Shown here: positions 46,881-54,115 of the stretch, piece after piece
Numbering within the stretch: position 1 is the stretch's first letter
How the letters are laid out: the number at the start of each line of letters is the position of its first letter
Assembly (NCBI GenBank): GCA_020636495.1
Contig: JACJXQ010000008.1
Span: 2,294,001-2,358,000, forward strand
DNA: 64,000 bases
Direction of reading: 5' to 3'
Source of the DNA: Chitinophagales bacterium
Lineage (GTDB): Bacteria; Bacteroidota; Bacteroidia; Chitinophagales; Chitinophagaceae
Made by a program: the position numbers and the translations under genes
The notes under the pieces: model-generated
What the model was told of the DNA's origin: nothing
What the model saw: the letters and a program-made list of their open reading frames with translations, nothing else
Databases searched by the model: none

Positions 46881-46982
46881 AAAACGACACCCTTGTAAAA
46901 AAGTACCTTCCTAACCGATTGATAGTCAATAGCAGCATTTTCAGCCCCAAAAGGCCTGCAATCAATTGGAAATATTCTGCAT

Positions 46983-46994
46983 ACATAACAAAAC
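46983..46994 (-). repeat. Inverted third copy of GTTTTGTTATGT
   Basis: ACATAACAAAAC on the plus strand is the exact reverse complement of the 12-mer found twice at 46859-46880, 102 bases further left. Confidence 0.5.
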
Positions 46995-47145
46995 TACAGT
47001 GCTTAGACTTTATTGGTTTGTAATATTTGCTATTTCAAAGAGCTTCACTCAAATAATACAAATTTACATAAAATAAACGTACTATACAATTAATTATCAG
47101 CAATACAATGACCAATATCATCAATAATAAGCTCAGTAATATTTT

Positions 47146-47153
47146 TAACTTTG
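47146..47153 (+). promoter_or_regulatory. Candidate -7 element for the PhnA-like gene (TAACTTTG)
   Basis: Exact TAnnTTTG, 22 bases before the ATG at 47176; transcription would start near 47160. A -33 TTG at the usual spacing is not evident. Confidence 0.33.
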
Positions 47154-47175
47154 GCGCTCATTATCATCTCAGCAA

Positions 47176-47766
47176 ATGACACTCGAAGAGAGATTAATAG
47201 CACGCAGCGGAAATAAATGTGAATTATGCGAGGCCGAAGGCCATATGAATGTATATGAAGTGCCCCCGCAAACGGGAGGTTATGAAGAGCATAATATACT
47301 GATATGCGATAAATGCCTGGCACAAATAGATAAGAAAGAAGAGCTGGACAATAAGCATTGGAACGTGCTGACCACCAGCATGTGGAGCGAGGTGCCGGGT
47401 GTGCAGGTAGTGAGCTGGCGTATGCTGAACAGGCTGAGAAATGAGGCATGGGCGGCAGAAAGCCTGGACATGATGTATATGGATGATGAACAACTGGCAT
47501 GGGCCAAAACCAGCGGCGACCATGAGAATGATGCCAGTGTAGACCTGCACAAAGATGCCAACGGAGCACAATTATTTAACGGCGACAGCGTGGTACTGAC
47601 AAAATCGCTGGACGTAAAAGGCAGTACTGTGAACGCCCGCGTAGGTACAGTAATAAAGAACATCCACCTGGTAAGTGATAATACAGAACAGATAGAAGGA
47701 CGCATAGAAGGCCAGATGATAGTGGTACTGACCAAATATGTAAGAAGACAGGCTCCTAAGGAATAA
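47176..47766 (+). CDS. PhnA/YjdM-like zinc-ribbon protein
   Basis: A 196-residue protein. The N-terminal zinc ribbon has the Cys pairs CELCEAEG and ICDKCLAQ (about residues 15-52). The C-terminal half, with LFNGDSVVLTKSLDVKGSTVNARVGTVIKNIHLV and the end VVLTKYVRR, is the YjdM-type SH3-like domain. The family is called PhnA by annotation habit, without evidence for phosphonate metabolism. The ATG at 47176 follows a promoter candidate. Its stop is 24 bases from that of uvrC, on the other strand. Confidence 0.9.
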   Translation: MTLEERLIARSGNKCELCEAEGHMNVYEVPPQTGGYEEHNILICDKCLAQIDKKEELDNKHWNVLTTSMWSEVPGVQVVSWRMLNRLRNEAWAAESLDMMYMDDEQLAWAKTSGDHENDASVDLHKDANGAQLFNGDSVVLTKSLDVKGSTVNARVGTVIKNIHLVSDNTEQIEGRIEGQMIVVLTKYVRRQAPKE

Positions 47767-47790
47767 AGGGGCAGGAAATATCAATAAAAA

Positions 47791-49623
47791 TTATGCATCA
47801 GGAGCTGTAGGGTCGCCTTCATGCTCATGAAAGTGGTTCCACACGAGGCGGGCTTTTTTCTGCCCTACTACTCTTGTCAGTTCCCGCTCAGTAATAGTTT
47901 TGATATTTTTCACCGAACGGAACTCCTTGAGTAATTGCGTGGCCGTAGCCTCCCCGATTCCGGATATAGCCTCCAACTCGTTCTTAAACGTGCCTTTGCT
48001 GCGCGTATCCCTGTGGAAGGTGATACCAAAGCGGTGTACCTCATCTCTTATGTACCTTATCAGCAGGTTCACCGAGCCATTGTAGGGTAATTGTAGCGGC
48101 TCACTATCTCCGGGAAAGAATATGGATTCTTCTCTTTTGGCCAGGCCAACAACCGTCATACGGCCGGTAAGCCCCAGCTTTTCTATACTTTCCATGGCCG
48201 AGCCTAACTGTCCTTTACCACCATCTATGATCACTAGTTGCGGCAGGGGTTTCTTTTCATCCAGCAGGCGCTTGTAACGGCGATACACTACCTCAGCCAT
48301 AGAGGCGAAATCGTTTATGCCTTCCACAGTTTTGATATGGTAATGGCGATAATCTTTCTTTGACGGCACACCGTTTTTGAAACATACCATTGCAGAAACG
48401 GGGAACGCCCCCTGGAAGTTGGAGTTATCGAAACACTCAATGTGTACCGGTAATTCTGAAAGCTGCAGCGCATCCTGCATTTCTTCCAACACTTCCATCT
48501 TACCTTCTTTTGAAGCTCCGCCCAGCAACAGGGTTTCTTTGCGTTTGTTCTCATCTCGGTGAACAAAAGCGTTCTTCAGGCTTAATTCAACCAGTGTTTT
48601 CTTATCCCCTATTTTAGGTATGGTCAGCTTAACATTTTCATCTGCCAGGTCTATCTTTATGGGTGCCAGCACCTCGCGTGTTGTGCTTTTGAATGTGGTA
48701 CGCAGGTTGTCATAAGCTATAGATAATATCTCATCATCGGTTTCTTCCAGTTTTTTCTGCACGATCATATTCTGCGTGTAGATGATATTACCACCTATCA
48801 CCATCATATAGTTCACAAAGGCACGCTCTTCGTCACTTACCAACGTTATCACATCCACATCACCCAGGCGGGGATTGACAACTGCGGAACGGCTGGTGTA
48901 TCGCTCCAGGTCTTCTATCTTTTTTTTGTGTATCTCTGCCTTTTCAAATTGCAGCTCTGAGGCGTAACGTTGCATCTCGCCTTTCAGGTAACCGAACACC
49001 TCGCCCGTGTTACCTTTGAGTATATGCCTTACCTGTTGCAGGTTCTCTGCATATTCCTGTTCGTTCTGCAGCCCTTCGCAAGGCCCGCTGCAGTTGCCCA
49101 GGTGATATTCAAGACATACCTTGTATTTGCCTTTTTTAATATTTGCATCTGACAGGTTCAGGTTGCAGGTGCGCAATGGTATCAACTGCTTGATGAGGCC
49201 CAACAACTCCCTGACCCGTGCCACACCTGTAAACGGCCCCAGGTACTCTGAACCATCTTTTATCACTCTGCGCGTGATGAATACCCTCGGGAAGGGTTCC
49301 TTTTTGATGACTATAAATGGATAGGTCTTATCATCTTTGAGGTCGATATTAAAGCGTGGCTGATAGTGTTTTATGAGTGAATTCTCCAGTAAAAAGGCAT
49401 CATGCTCCGTATTGGTGACCGTATATTCTATATGATGAATAGACATGACCAGTTTAGTGGTCTTATAATTAGCAACGGTCTTATTGAAGTAAGAGCTTAC
49501 CCGCTTGCGCAGGTCTTTAGCCTTGCCCACATACAGCAACTCCCCATGCTTGTCGTAGTACTTGTAACATCCCGGCTGATGCGGAATACCCGGTGCTATG
49601 TCACTAAACTCTTCTTTGGTCAT
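47791..49623 (-). CDS. uvrC: Excinuclease ABC subunit C
   Basis: Makes both incisions in nucleotide excision repair, acting with UvrA and UvrB. The 610-residue protein has an N-terminal GIY-YIG nuclease (CYKYYDKHGELLYVGKAKDLRKRV, about 18-42), a Cys cluster, a UVR/UvrB-binding helix pair (about 205-230), an RNase-H-like C-terminal nuclease (HIECFDNSNFQGAFPVSAMV, VIDGGKGQLGSA) and tandem helix-hairpin-helix near the end (EAISGIGEATATQLLKEF). Length and order match the family. It lies 13 bases after the lipoprotein gene. Confidence 0.96.
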   Translation of the reverse strand: MTKEEFSDIAPGIPHQPGCYKYYDKHGELLYVGKAKDLRKRVSSYFNKTVANYKTTKLVMSIHHIEYTVTNTEHDAFLLENSLIKHYQPRFNIDLKDDKTYPFIVIKKEPFPRVFITRRVIKDGSEYLGPFTGVARVRELLGLIKQLIPLRTCNLNLSDANIKKGKYKVCLEYHLGNCSGPCEGLQNEQEYAENLQQVRHILKGNTGEVFGYLKGEMQRYASELQFEKAEIHKKKIEDLERYTSRSAVVNPRLGDVDVITLVSDEERAFVNYMMVIGGNIIYTQNMIVQKKLEETDDEILSIAYDNLRTTFKSTTREVLAPIKIDLADENVKLTIPKIGDKKTLVELSLKNAFVHRDENKRKETLLLGGASKEGKMEVLEEMQDALQLSELPVHIECFDNSNFQGAFPVSAMVCFKNGVPSKKDYRHYHIKTVEGINDFASMAEVVYRRYKRLLDEKKPLPQLVIIDGGKGQLGSAMESIEKLGLTGRMTVVGLAKREESIFFPGDSEPLQLPYNGSVNLLIRYIRDEVHRFGITFHRDTRSKGTFKNELEAISGIGEATATQLLKEFRSVKNIKTITERELTRVVGQKKARLVWNHFHEHEGDPTAPDA

Positions 49624-49636
49624 ACCGGTTTACTCT

Positions 49637-50200
49637 TTACATGAAATCATACGCTACACGCAGTTCTTTGCGACGGCCTGTTCGTGAAGTCTCCAACTCC
49701 TGTATACTTATGGAGGTAACAGGTATATAGAACAATTTCAGGTCGCGTGTGCCCATGCGGTCACTTTTGCCCGCTTCAATATATATTGCCTTTACCAGGT
49801 TGGTTTCTTCATCTGCAATTACCTGTAATTTTTTTGTGTACAGTTTCTTGTTCTTTGCCTCAAACAAGAAAGTATTGGTCTTGGATGCAGGATCGTTAAA
49901 AGCCGAAAAGTCGTACTGCCCGGCAAATTTATCGCTGCTGATATCCGTCTCGAAGAATGCTTTTACTACCGGCGCCCAATCCATGTCTATTGAGTTGGTG
50001 ATGACACTGTCTGTAATACCATTGAAAGTCACCTTTTTAATGATACCATATGGCTGACCTTTGTATGTCTCCCACTGTTCCTGCCCGTAATACATTACTG
50101 AGAAACGGGTATCACTCGCTTCTTTATCTTTCTCTCCTGCTGACTTACTGCACGAGGCGACTAAAAGCATCAAACAGACAACTAACAATCTTAATGGCAT
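49637..50200 (-). CDS. Hypothetical lipoprotein
   Basis: A 187-residue lipoprotein of unknown function. The signal ends with the lipobox LVASC (Cys17 with the start used here). The rest looks beta-rich with few charged motifs and ends RRKELRVAYDFM. I prefer the ATG at 50200 (MPLRLLVVCLMLLVASC) over one 15 bases upstream because an exact TAACTTTG element at 50223-50230 would start transcription between them. It lies in the yqgE-lipoprotein-uvrC run, 13 bases before uvrC. Confidence 0.72.
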   Translation of the reverse strand: MPLRLLVVCLMLLVASCSKSAGEKDKEASDTRFSVMYYGQEQWETYKGQPYGIIKKVTFNGITDSVITNSIDMDWAPVVKAFFETDISSDKFAGQYDFSAFNDPASKTNTFLFEAKNKKLYTKKLQVIADEETNLVKAIYIEAGKSDRMGTRDLKLFYIPVTSISIQELETSRTGRRKELRVAYDFM

Positions 50201-50222
50201 AACACAAACATGCATGAGCCTC

Positions 50223-50230
50223 CAAAGTTA
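50223..50230 (-). promoter_or_regulatory. Candidate -7 element for the lipoprotein gene (TAACTTTG)
   Basis: Exact TAnnTTTG on the minus strand, ending 22 bases before the preferred ATG. No -33 TTG is visible at the normal distance. It may add transcription inside the yqgE-uvrC run. Confidence 0.35.
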
Positions 50231-50261
50231 ATAAAGAGAAGGGTGACGTGTATGGTAAATA

Positions 50262-50843
50262 TTAATTAAGACCGGGATCGGCGGGCATATTGGCCAGGTA
50301 ACGATAATCTTTGCCAAGTGAGTAAATAGCCCGTTGCCATATCTTTTCAGGTTCGGTATCAAACATAATATCAGCAGAGGTATCGGCTACCAGCCACGAA
50401 CCTTCTTCCATTTCGTTTTCCAACTGGCCGGGCGACCAGCCGGCATAGCCAACAAAGAGCCTTATATCCGATTCAGGATATGAGGGGCTGGTAAACATAG
50501 TTTGTAACATATCGAACGAAGCCCCCCAATAGACGCCTTTATTCACTTCAGTTCCGCCGATATCACCCGGGATGCGGTGTAATACATGCAGTGTATCTAA
50601 CTGCACAGGTCCCCCCTGGTTGACAAACAGATCCGGTGCATAGATATCAGGCAACAGATCGCCGATGTTGACATTCATCGGGTGATTGAGAATAAATCCC
50701 AAAGCACCTTCAGCACTATGTTCGCAAAGGAATATTACAGAACGGGCAAAGGTGGTATCTTTCAGAAAAGGCTGTGCTATAAGCAGTTTGCCGGCTGCCA
50801 ACAATTCCGTTCGGGTCAATTTATGTAGATCCAGAAAATCCAT
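50262..50843 (-). CDS. YqgE/AlgH family protein
   Basis: A 193-residue soluble protein of the YqgE/AlgH family: GKLLIAQPFLKDTTFARSVIFLCEHSAEGALGFILNHPM is its signature N-terminal half, and RLFVGYAGWSPGQLENEMEEGSWLV the C-terminal one. Family function is debated; a regulatory role in alginate synthesis was proposed for AlgH. The ATG at 50843 (MDFLDLHKL) is preferred, since an earlier in-frame start would add 54 odd residues. A TTTG-N19-TATATTTA promoter match lies just upstream, which would give an almost leaderless message. The lipoprotein and uvrC follow. Confidence 0.9.
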   Translation of the reverse strand: MDFLDLHKLTRTELLAAGKLLIAQPFLKDTTFARSVIFLCEHSAEGALGFILNHPMNVNIGDLLPDIYAPDLFVNQGGPVQLDTLHVLHRIPGDIGGTEVNKGVYWGASFDMLQTMFTSPSYPESDIRLFVGYAGWSPGQLENEMEEGSWLVADTSADIMFDTEPEKIWQRAIYSLGKDYRYLANMPADPGLN

Positions 50844-50851
50844 TGGTATAA

Positions 50852-50882
50852 TAAATATAAGATTTATAGTGACAAATACAAA
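50852..50882 (-). promoter_or_regulatory. Candidate yqgE promoter (TTTG - N19 - TATATTTA)
   Basis: Minus strand: TTTG (50882-50879), 19 bases, then TATATTTA (50859-50852), one base off TAnnTTTG. Transcription would begin only about 3 bases before the ATG. Confidence 0.35.
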
Positions 50883-50965
50883 TATGTGCTCCCGGAAAGA
50901 ATATAGGCACATATATTTTATCGATTGAAAGCATAATATGCCCTGCCTGATTAAAAAAATGATTT

Positions 50966-50973
50966 TACTTTTG
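50966..50973 (+). promoter_or_regulatory. Candidate -7 element for the ZIP-family gene (TACTTTTG)
   Basis: Exact TAnnTTTG on the plus strand, 25 bases before the ATG at 50999. Transcription would start near 50980, after an earlier in-frame ATG at 50978, which supports the later start. Confidence 0.35.
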
Positions 50974-50998
50974 TTGTTTGCACACATATAGCATAAAC

Positions 50999-51733
50999 AT
51001 GTCATTAACGTACAGTCTTTTACTATTTGCCATTACATTCCTCGGCGGAAGCATACCGCTATGGAACAAAAGGCTGAACGATGACGCTATGCAATACCTG
51101 CTGGCCTTTTCAGGTGCATTCCTGCTCAGCATGACCTTGTTACACTTATTACCGGAAACTTTTGAGGAAATAGGTTCAAAGGCGGGGATATTTCTTTTGG
51201 CGGGTTTTTTCATCCAGTTGTTCATACAAAGGCTGACACATGGTGTGGAACACGGACATGCTCATATACATGTGCATGATGGCCATAAGCATATCCCCAT
51301 CACATCTATAATGCTGGGGTTGACAATACATGCATTTATGGAAGGTCTACCCTTGGGTTTCAATTACAGGATGGACAGCACAGAGCCTGCTTTGTATATG
51401 GCTGTTGCTGCACACAAGCTTCCCGAGGCTATTCTTGCAACCTCTCTGATACATGAAAGCTACAGGTCGAAGACAAAAACAGTTATCGGACTGTTCATAT
51501 TTTCAATGATAACACCATTTTCAGGCATATTCGCTAACATGCTGGGTATGAGTTATCACTTCATCTCTCAAATGGTGATATGGCTGATACCGATAGTTGC
51601 AGGAGCATTTATACACATTTCCACTACTATATTCTACGAAAGCGGCACAAAATCGCATATGCTGACCGCTAAAAAGATACTGGCTATTTTATTCGGTATA
51701 GGCATAGGATTGCTTACATTGGCATTTGAATAA
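50999..51733 (+). CDS. ZIP-family metal transporter
   Basis: A 244-residue inner-membrane transporter, probably for zinc or another divalent metal. Six to eight hydrophobic helices are visible. A His-rich cytoplasmic loop (HGVEHGHAHIHVHDGHKH, residues about 80-97) lies between helices, and the family metal-site helices IHAFMEGLPLGFNY (His and Glu) and AVAAHKLPEAILATSLI follow. The start at 50999 (MSLTYSLLL) is chosen because the promoter candidate lies behind the next upstream ATG. It is followed directly by the TraB/GumN gene. Confidence 0.9.
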   Translation: MSLTYSLLLFAITFLGGSIPLWNKRLNDDAMQYLLAFSGAFLLSMTLLHLLPETFEEIGSKAGIFLLAGFFIQLFIQRLTHGVEHGHAHIHVHDGHKHIPITSIMLGLTIHAFMEGLPLGFNYRMDSTEPALYMAVAAHKLPEAILATSLIHESYRSKTKTVIGLFIFSMITPFSGIFANMLGMSYHFISQMVIWLIPIVAGAFIHISTTIFYESGTKSHMLTAKKILAILFGIGIGLLTLAFE

Positions 51734-51743
51734 ACACAGCCGC

Positions 51744-52619
51744 ATGAACAAGATACTCTTCTGCACCTTTATTTTACTCAGCACCATATGCGGCGACAAG
51801 GTGTATGCCCAGTCTAAACAAGCTGATAACAGATCTTTGCTATGGAAAATAAGTGGCAAAGACATGCGCCAGCCTTCTTACCTGTTTGGTACCATACATA
51901 TGATATGCAAAGAACAATTTATATGGACCAAAGCCATGGAAAAGAGCCTTGAGGCATCAGAAGAAGTATGTATGGAAATGGATATGGACGACCCGTCTAT
52001 ACTCATGCAGATAGCTTCGGGAATGATAGAGGGAGACGGCAAAAAACTACAAGACCACTTTACTGAAGAAGAATATAAGCTGGTAGAGAAATATTTTGCC
52101 GACAGCCTGGACATAGACATAACCATGTTTGCCGGCATGAAACCAATTGTGTTGCAAACATTGCTGGTGCCGTCTGTACAGCTTTGCGATAGTACCGTTT
52201 CTTACGAGATAGCCATATCAGGCATGGCCAAAAGTCAACAGAAAGAAATAACAGGCCTTGAAAGTCCCGCAGAGCAGATAAAGCTGATGGATGAGATACC
52301 GGTAGACAGCATTATTAAAGAACTGCTGGAGGTAGCATCCGGAAAAACCGGCGACGACTCTGACAACATCGAAATGATCAACGCATACGTTCACCAGGAT
52401 ATTCCTGCTCTTTACGAACTGATACTGAAGTCTAAAGAACAAGGCGATAACCTGGATGCATTCCTGGATGAAAGAAATGAAAAATGGATAGACCGTATGG
52501 CAGAGCATATGGACCAACGATCCGTATTCTTTGCGGTAGGTGCCGGTCACCTGTGGGGCGAAAAAGGCCTTATTAATTTACTAAGACTACAAGGGTATAC
52601 CGTAGAGCCGCTGAAATAG
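51744..52619 (+). CDS. TraB/GumN-family protein
   Basis: A 291-residue exported protein. The signal peptide runs to about residue 22 (KVYAQ). Conserved family blocks are visible: WKISGKDMRQPSYLFGTIH near the start, FAGMKPIVLQTLLVP, KEITGLESPAEQIKLMDEIP, and the end phrase RSVFFAVGAGHLWGEKGLINLLRLQGYTVEP. TraB-type proteins are proposed metal-dependent proteases (tiki-like fold), with GTIH and GAGH bearing the active-site positions. The ATG at 51744 is preferred over a TTG 18 bases earlier that overlaps the ZIP stop. It is convergent with the response-regulator gene, 5 bases apart. Confidence 0.88.
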   Translation: MNKILFCTFILLSTICGDKVYAQSKQADNRSLLWKISGKDMRQPSYLFGTIHMICKEQFIWTKAMEKSLEASEEVCMEMDMDDPSILMQIASGMIEGDGKKLQDHFTEEEYKLVEKYFADSLDIDITMFAGMKPIVLQTLLVPSVQLCDSTVSYEIAISGMAKSQQKEITGLESPAEQIKLMDEIPVDSIIKELLEVASGKTGDDSDNIEMINAYVHQDIPALYELILKSKEQGDNLDAFLDERNEKWIDRMAEHMDQRSVFFAVGAGHLWGEKGLINLLRLQGYTVEPLK

Positions 52620-52624
52620 GTGTA

Positions 52625-53020
52625 TCAATACTCTTCAAGGACGGCTAGTATAGTGTCATTCGTCAGTGGCTTATTCAGGAAATGTCTTACCGAAGAATAC
52701 CCTTTAACTTTTGCGATGTCATTCTCATTAATAGAAGATGAGAGCATGTAAATATGGTAGTTGGCTTTAACGTCGGCAGATAACGCTTCAAAGTTCTCAA
52801 CAAATTCAAAACCGTTCATCACAGGCATTTGTATATCACAAAAAACAACAGTTGTAGCGTCTGCCTGCGGAGGCGTGTCTTTGATATAGCTCAAAGCTTC
52901 TGTAGCTTGCTGAAAAACCTTGACTGATTCAGCCTTGCCTGTATTCTGAATGATCTTCTCTGCAATAAAGCAGTCCAGCTTACTATCGTCTATGACTATA
53001 AAATTTATTTTTCCACTCAT
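52625..53020 (-). CDS. Single-domain response regulator (CheY-like)
   Basis: The 131-residue protein is one receiver domain: acidic pocket VIDD at residues 9-12, phospho-acceptor Asp62 in FCDIQMPVMNGFEF, conserved Ser region MLSSSI and Lys in LNKPLT. No output domain is attached, so it should act by protein contact or phosphotransfer. It is the last gene of the operon, 3 bases after the receiver-kinase hybrid, its likely partner. The stop is 5 bases from that of the TraB gene on the other strand. Confidence 0.93.
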   Translation of the reverse strand: MSGKINFIVIDDSKLDCFIAEKIIQNTGKAESVKVFQQATEALSYIKDTPPQADATTVVFCDIQMPVMNGFEFVENFEALSADVKANYHIYMLSSSINENDIAKVKGYSSVRHFLNKPLTNDTILAVLEEY

Positions 53021-53023
53021 CTG

Positions 53024-54115
53024 TTACTTACTTGGAATAGTTACTGTAAATTTTGTTCCCTCGTTCTCTTTTGATTTTACTTCTATTTTACCGTGTATCT
53101 TTCCCAGGGCGTCTTTAACGTTATACAATCCAAAACCAGAACCTATCTCGTCGTTAGACCCTCTGAAGAACATATTGAATACCTCTCCAAGGTTCTTTTC
53201 AGGAATACCGATACCATTGTCTTCAATCGTGATAGTAGCTGTTCCATTCTCAACTTTGATCTCGAATACTACAAATTTATCATCATTATTCTTTTTCTGA
53301 TACTTGAATGCGTTTGATAACAGATTATTAAGGATGATCTTGATAGAAATGTCGTCTGACCGGAATTTTGCATCCTGGTGTACTGACTTTACGAATCGAA
53401 CATTTTTCAGCCTGCTGGTAATATCATACAGGTCACTCATATCCTTCATCGTATTCTCAAAATCCACCTCTGTAATATTCAATTCTCCGCGTCTGATACT
53501 ATAGTGGTCGTGCAGGTTCTGAATATAGTTATCCAGTTTCAGCATTGCATTCTCCATCATACCCACCATTTCCTTTATCTCAGCCATATCCTCGGCATTC
53601 TTGGTCAGGTCTATGATACCCAACACGCTCAATATAGGGCCACGCATATCGTGTGTGGCACTGTAGGCAAATTTATCCAGCTCATCATACGCTTTCTGCA
53701 GTTCATCATTCTTTAATGCCAGCAAAGAGGTTGTGACATAGAACTTGTGAGCCTCGTCGATAGCAGACTGAATGTCTACGTCCGTCCAGGGCTTTTTGAT
53801 ATACCTGAATACATGCCCCCTGTTTATCGCATTGATAACCGCGTCAATATCAGCATAACCAGTTATGAGTATACGGATGGGAGCAGGGTATTTGGTGCGA
53901 ATGTCTTCGAAAAACTCGACACCTGTCATGCCGGGCATTTTCTGGTCGCTGAGGATAATGCTGATGTCAGGGTTTTCCTCCAGCTTTTGCAATGCTTCGT
54001 CGGTATTGTTGGCGATGAAAATATTATAGTCAAAGCGGAATGACGCCTTGAAACTGACAAGGTTATTAGGCTCATCGTCTATATATAATACCTTTATTTT
54101 TTTCTTACTATCCAA
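53024..54115 (-). CDS. Hybrid receiver-histidine kinase
   Basis: A 363-residue soluble protein with a receiver domain at its N-terminus (residues 1-125; phospho-acceptor Asp57 in ILSDQKMPGMTGVEF, and KKPW near 108), then a dimerisation/HisKA part with the phosphorylatable His155 in YSATHDMRGPI, then the HATPase_c domain (about 245-363: N box NNLLSNAFKY, G1 DNGIGIP, G2 GSGFGLYNV). There is no transmembrane segment. The receiver would be the input, fed by the upstream 7TM kinase. Its start overlaps the end of that kinase gene by 8 bases. The receiver closely resembles the single-domain regulator at 59458. Confidence 0.95.
   Translation of the reverse strand: MDSKKKIKVLYIDDEPNNLVSFKASFRFDYNIFIANNTDEALQKLEENPDISIILSDQKMPGMTGVEFFEDIRTKYPAPIRILITGYADIDAVINAINRGHVFRYIKKPWTDVDIQSAIDEAHKFYVTTSLLALKNDELQKAYDELDKFAYSATHDMRGPILSVLGIIDLTKNAEDMAEIKEMVGMMENAMLKLDNYIQNLHDHYSIRRGELNITEVDFENTMKDMSDLYDITSRLKNVRFVKSVHQDAKFRSDDISIKIILNNLLSNAFKYQKKNNDDKFVVFEIKVENGTATITIEDNGIGIPEKNLGEVFNMFFRGSNDEIGSGFGLYNVKDALGKIHGKIEVKSKENEGTKFTVTIPSK

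Larger units (their letters stand above)
46758..47175. other. Gene-free stretch upstream of the PhnA-like gene, with repeated 12-mer
   Basis: A 418-base divergent-type interval, clearly A+T-rich, with no gene that I can support. It holds three copies of GTTTTGTTATGT: two overlapping copies at 46859-46870 and 46869-46880 and one inverted copy at 46983-46994. A palindrome CGAAAACCGGTTTG-like stretch overlaps 46840-46853. A promoter candidate for the PhnA-like gene lies at 47146. Confidence 0.6.

Noticed and set aside
46758..47175. Short frames in the interval upstream of the PhnA-like gene
   Set aside because: None extends past about 60 codons with a sensible start, and the region is A+T-rich with repeats; treated as regulatory or spacer DNA.
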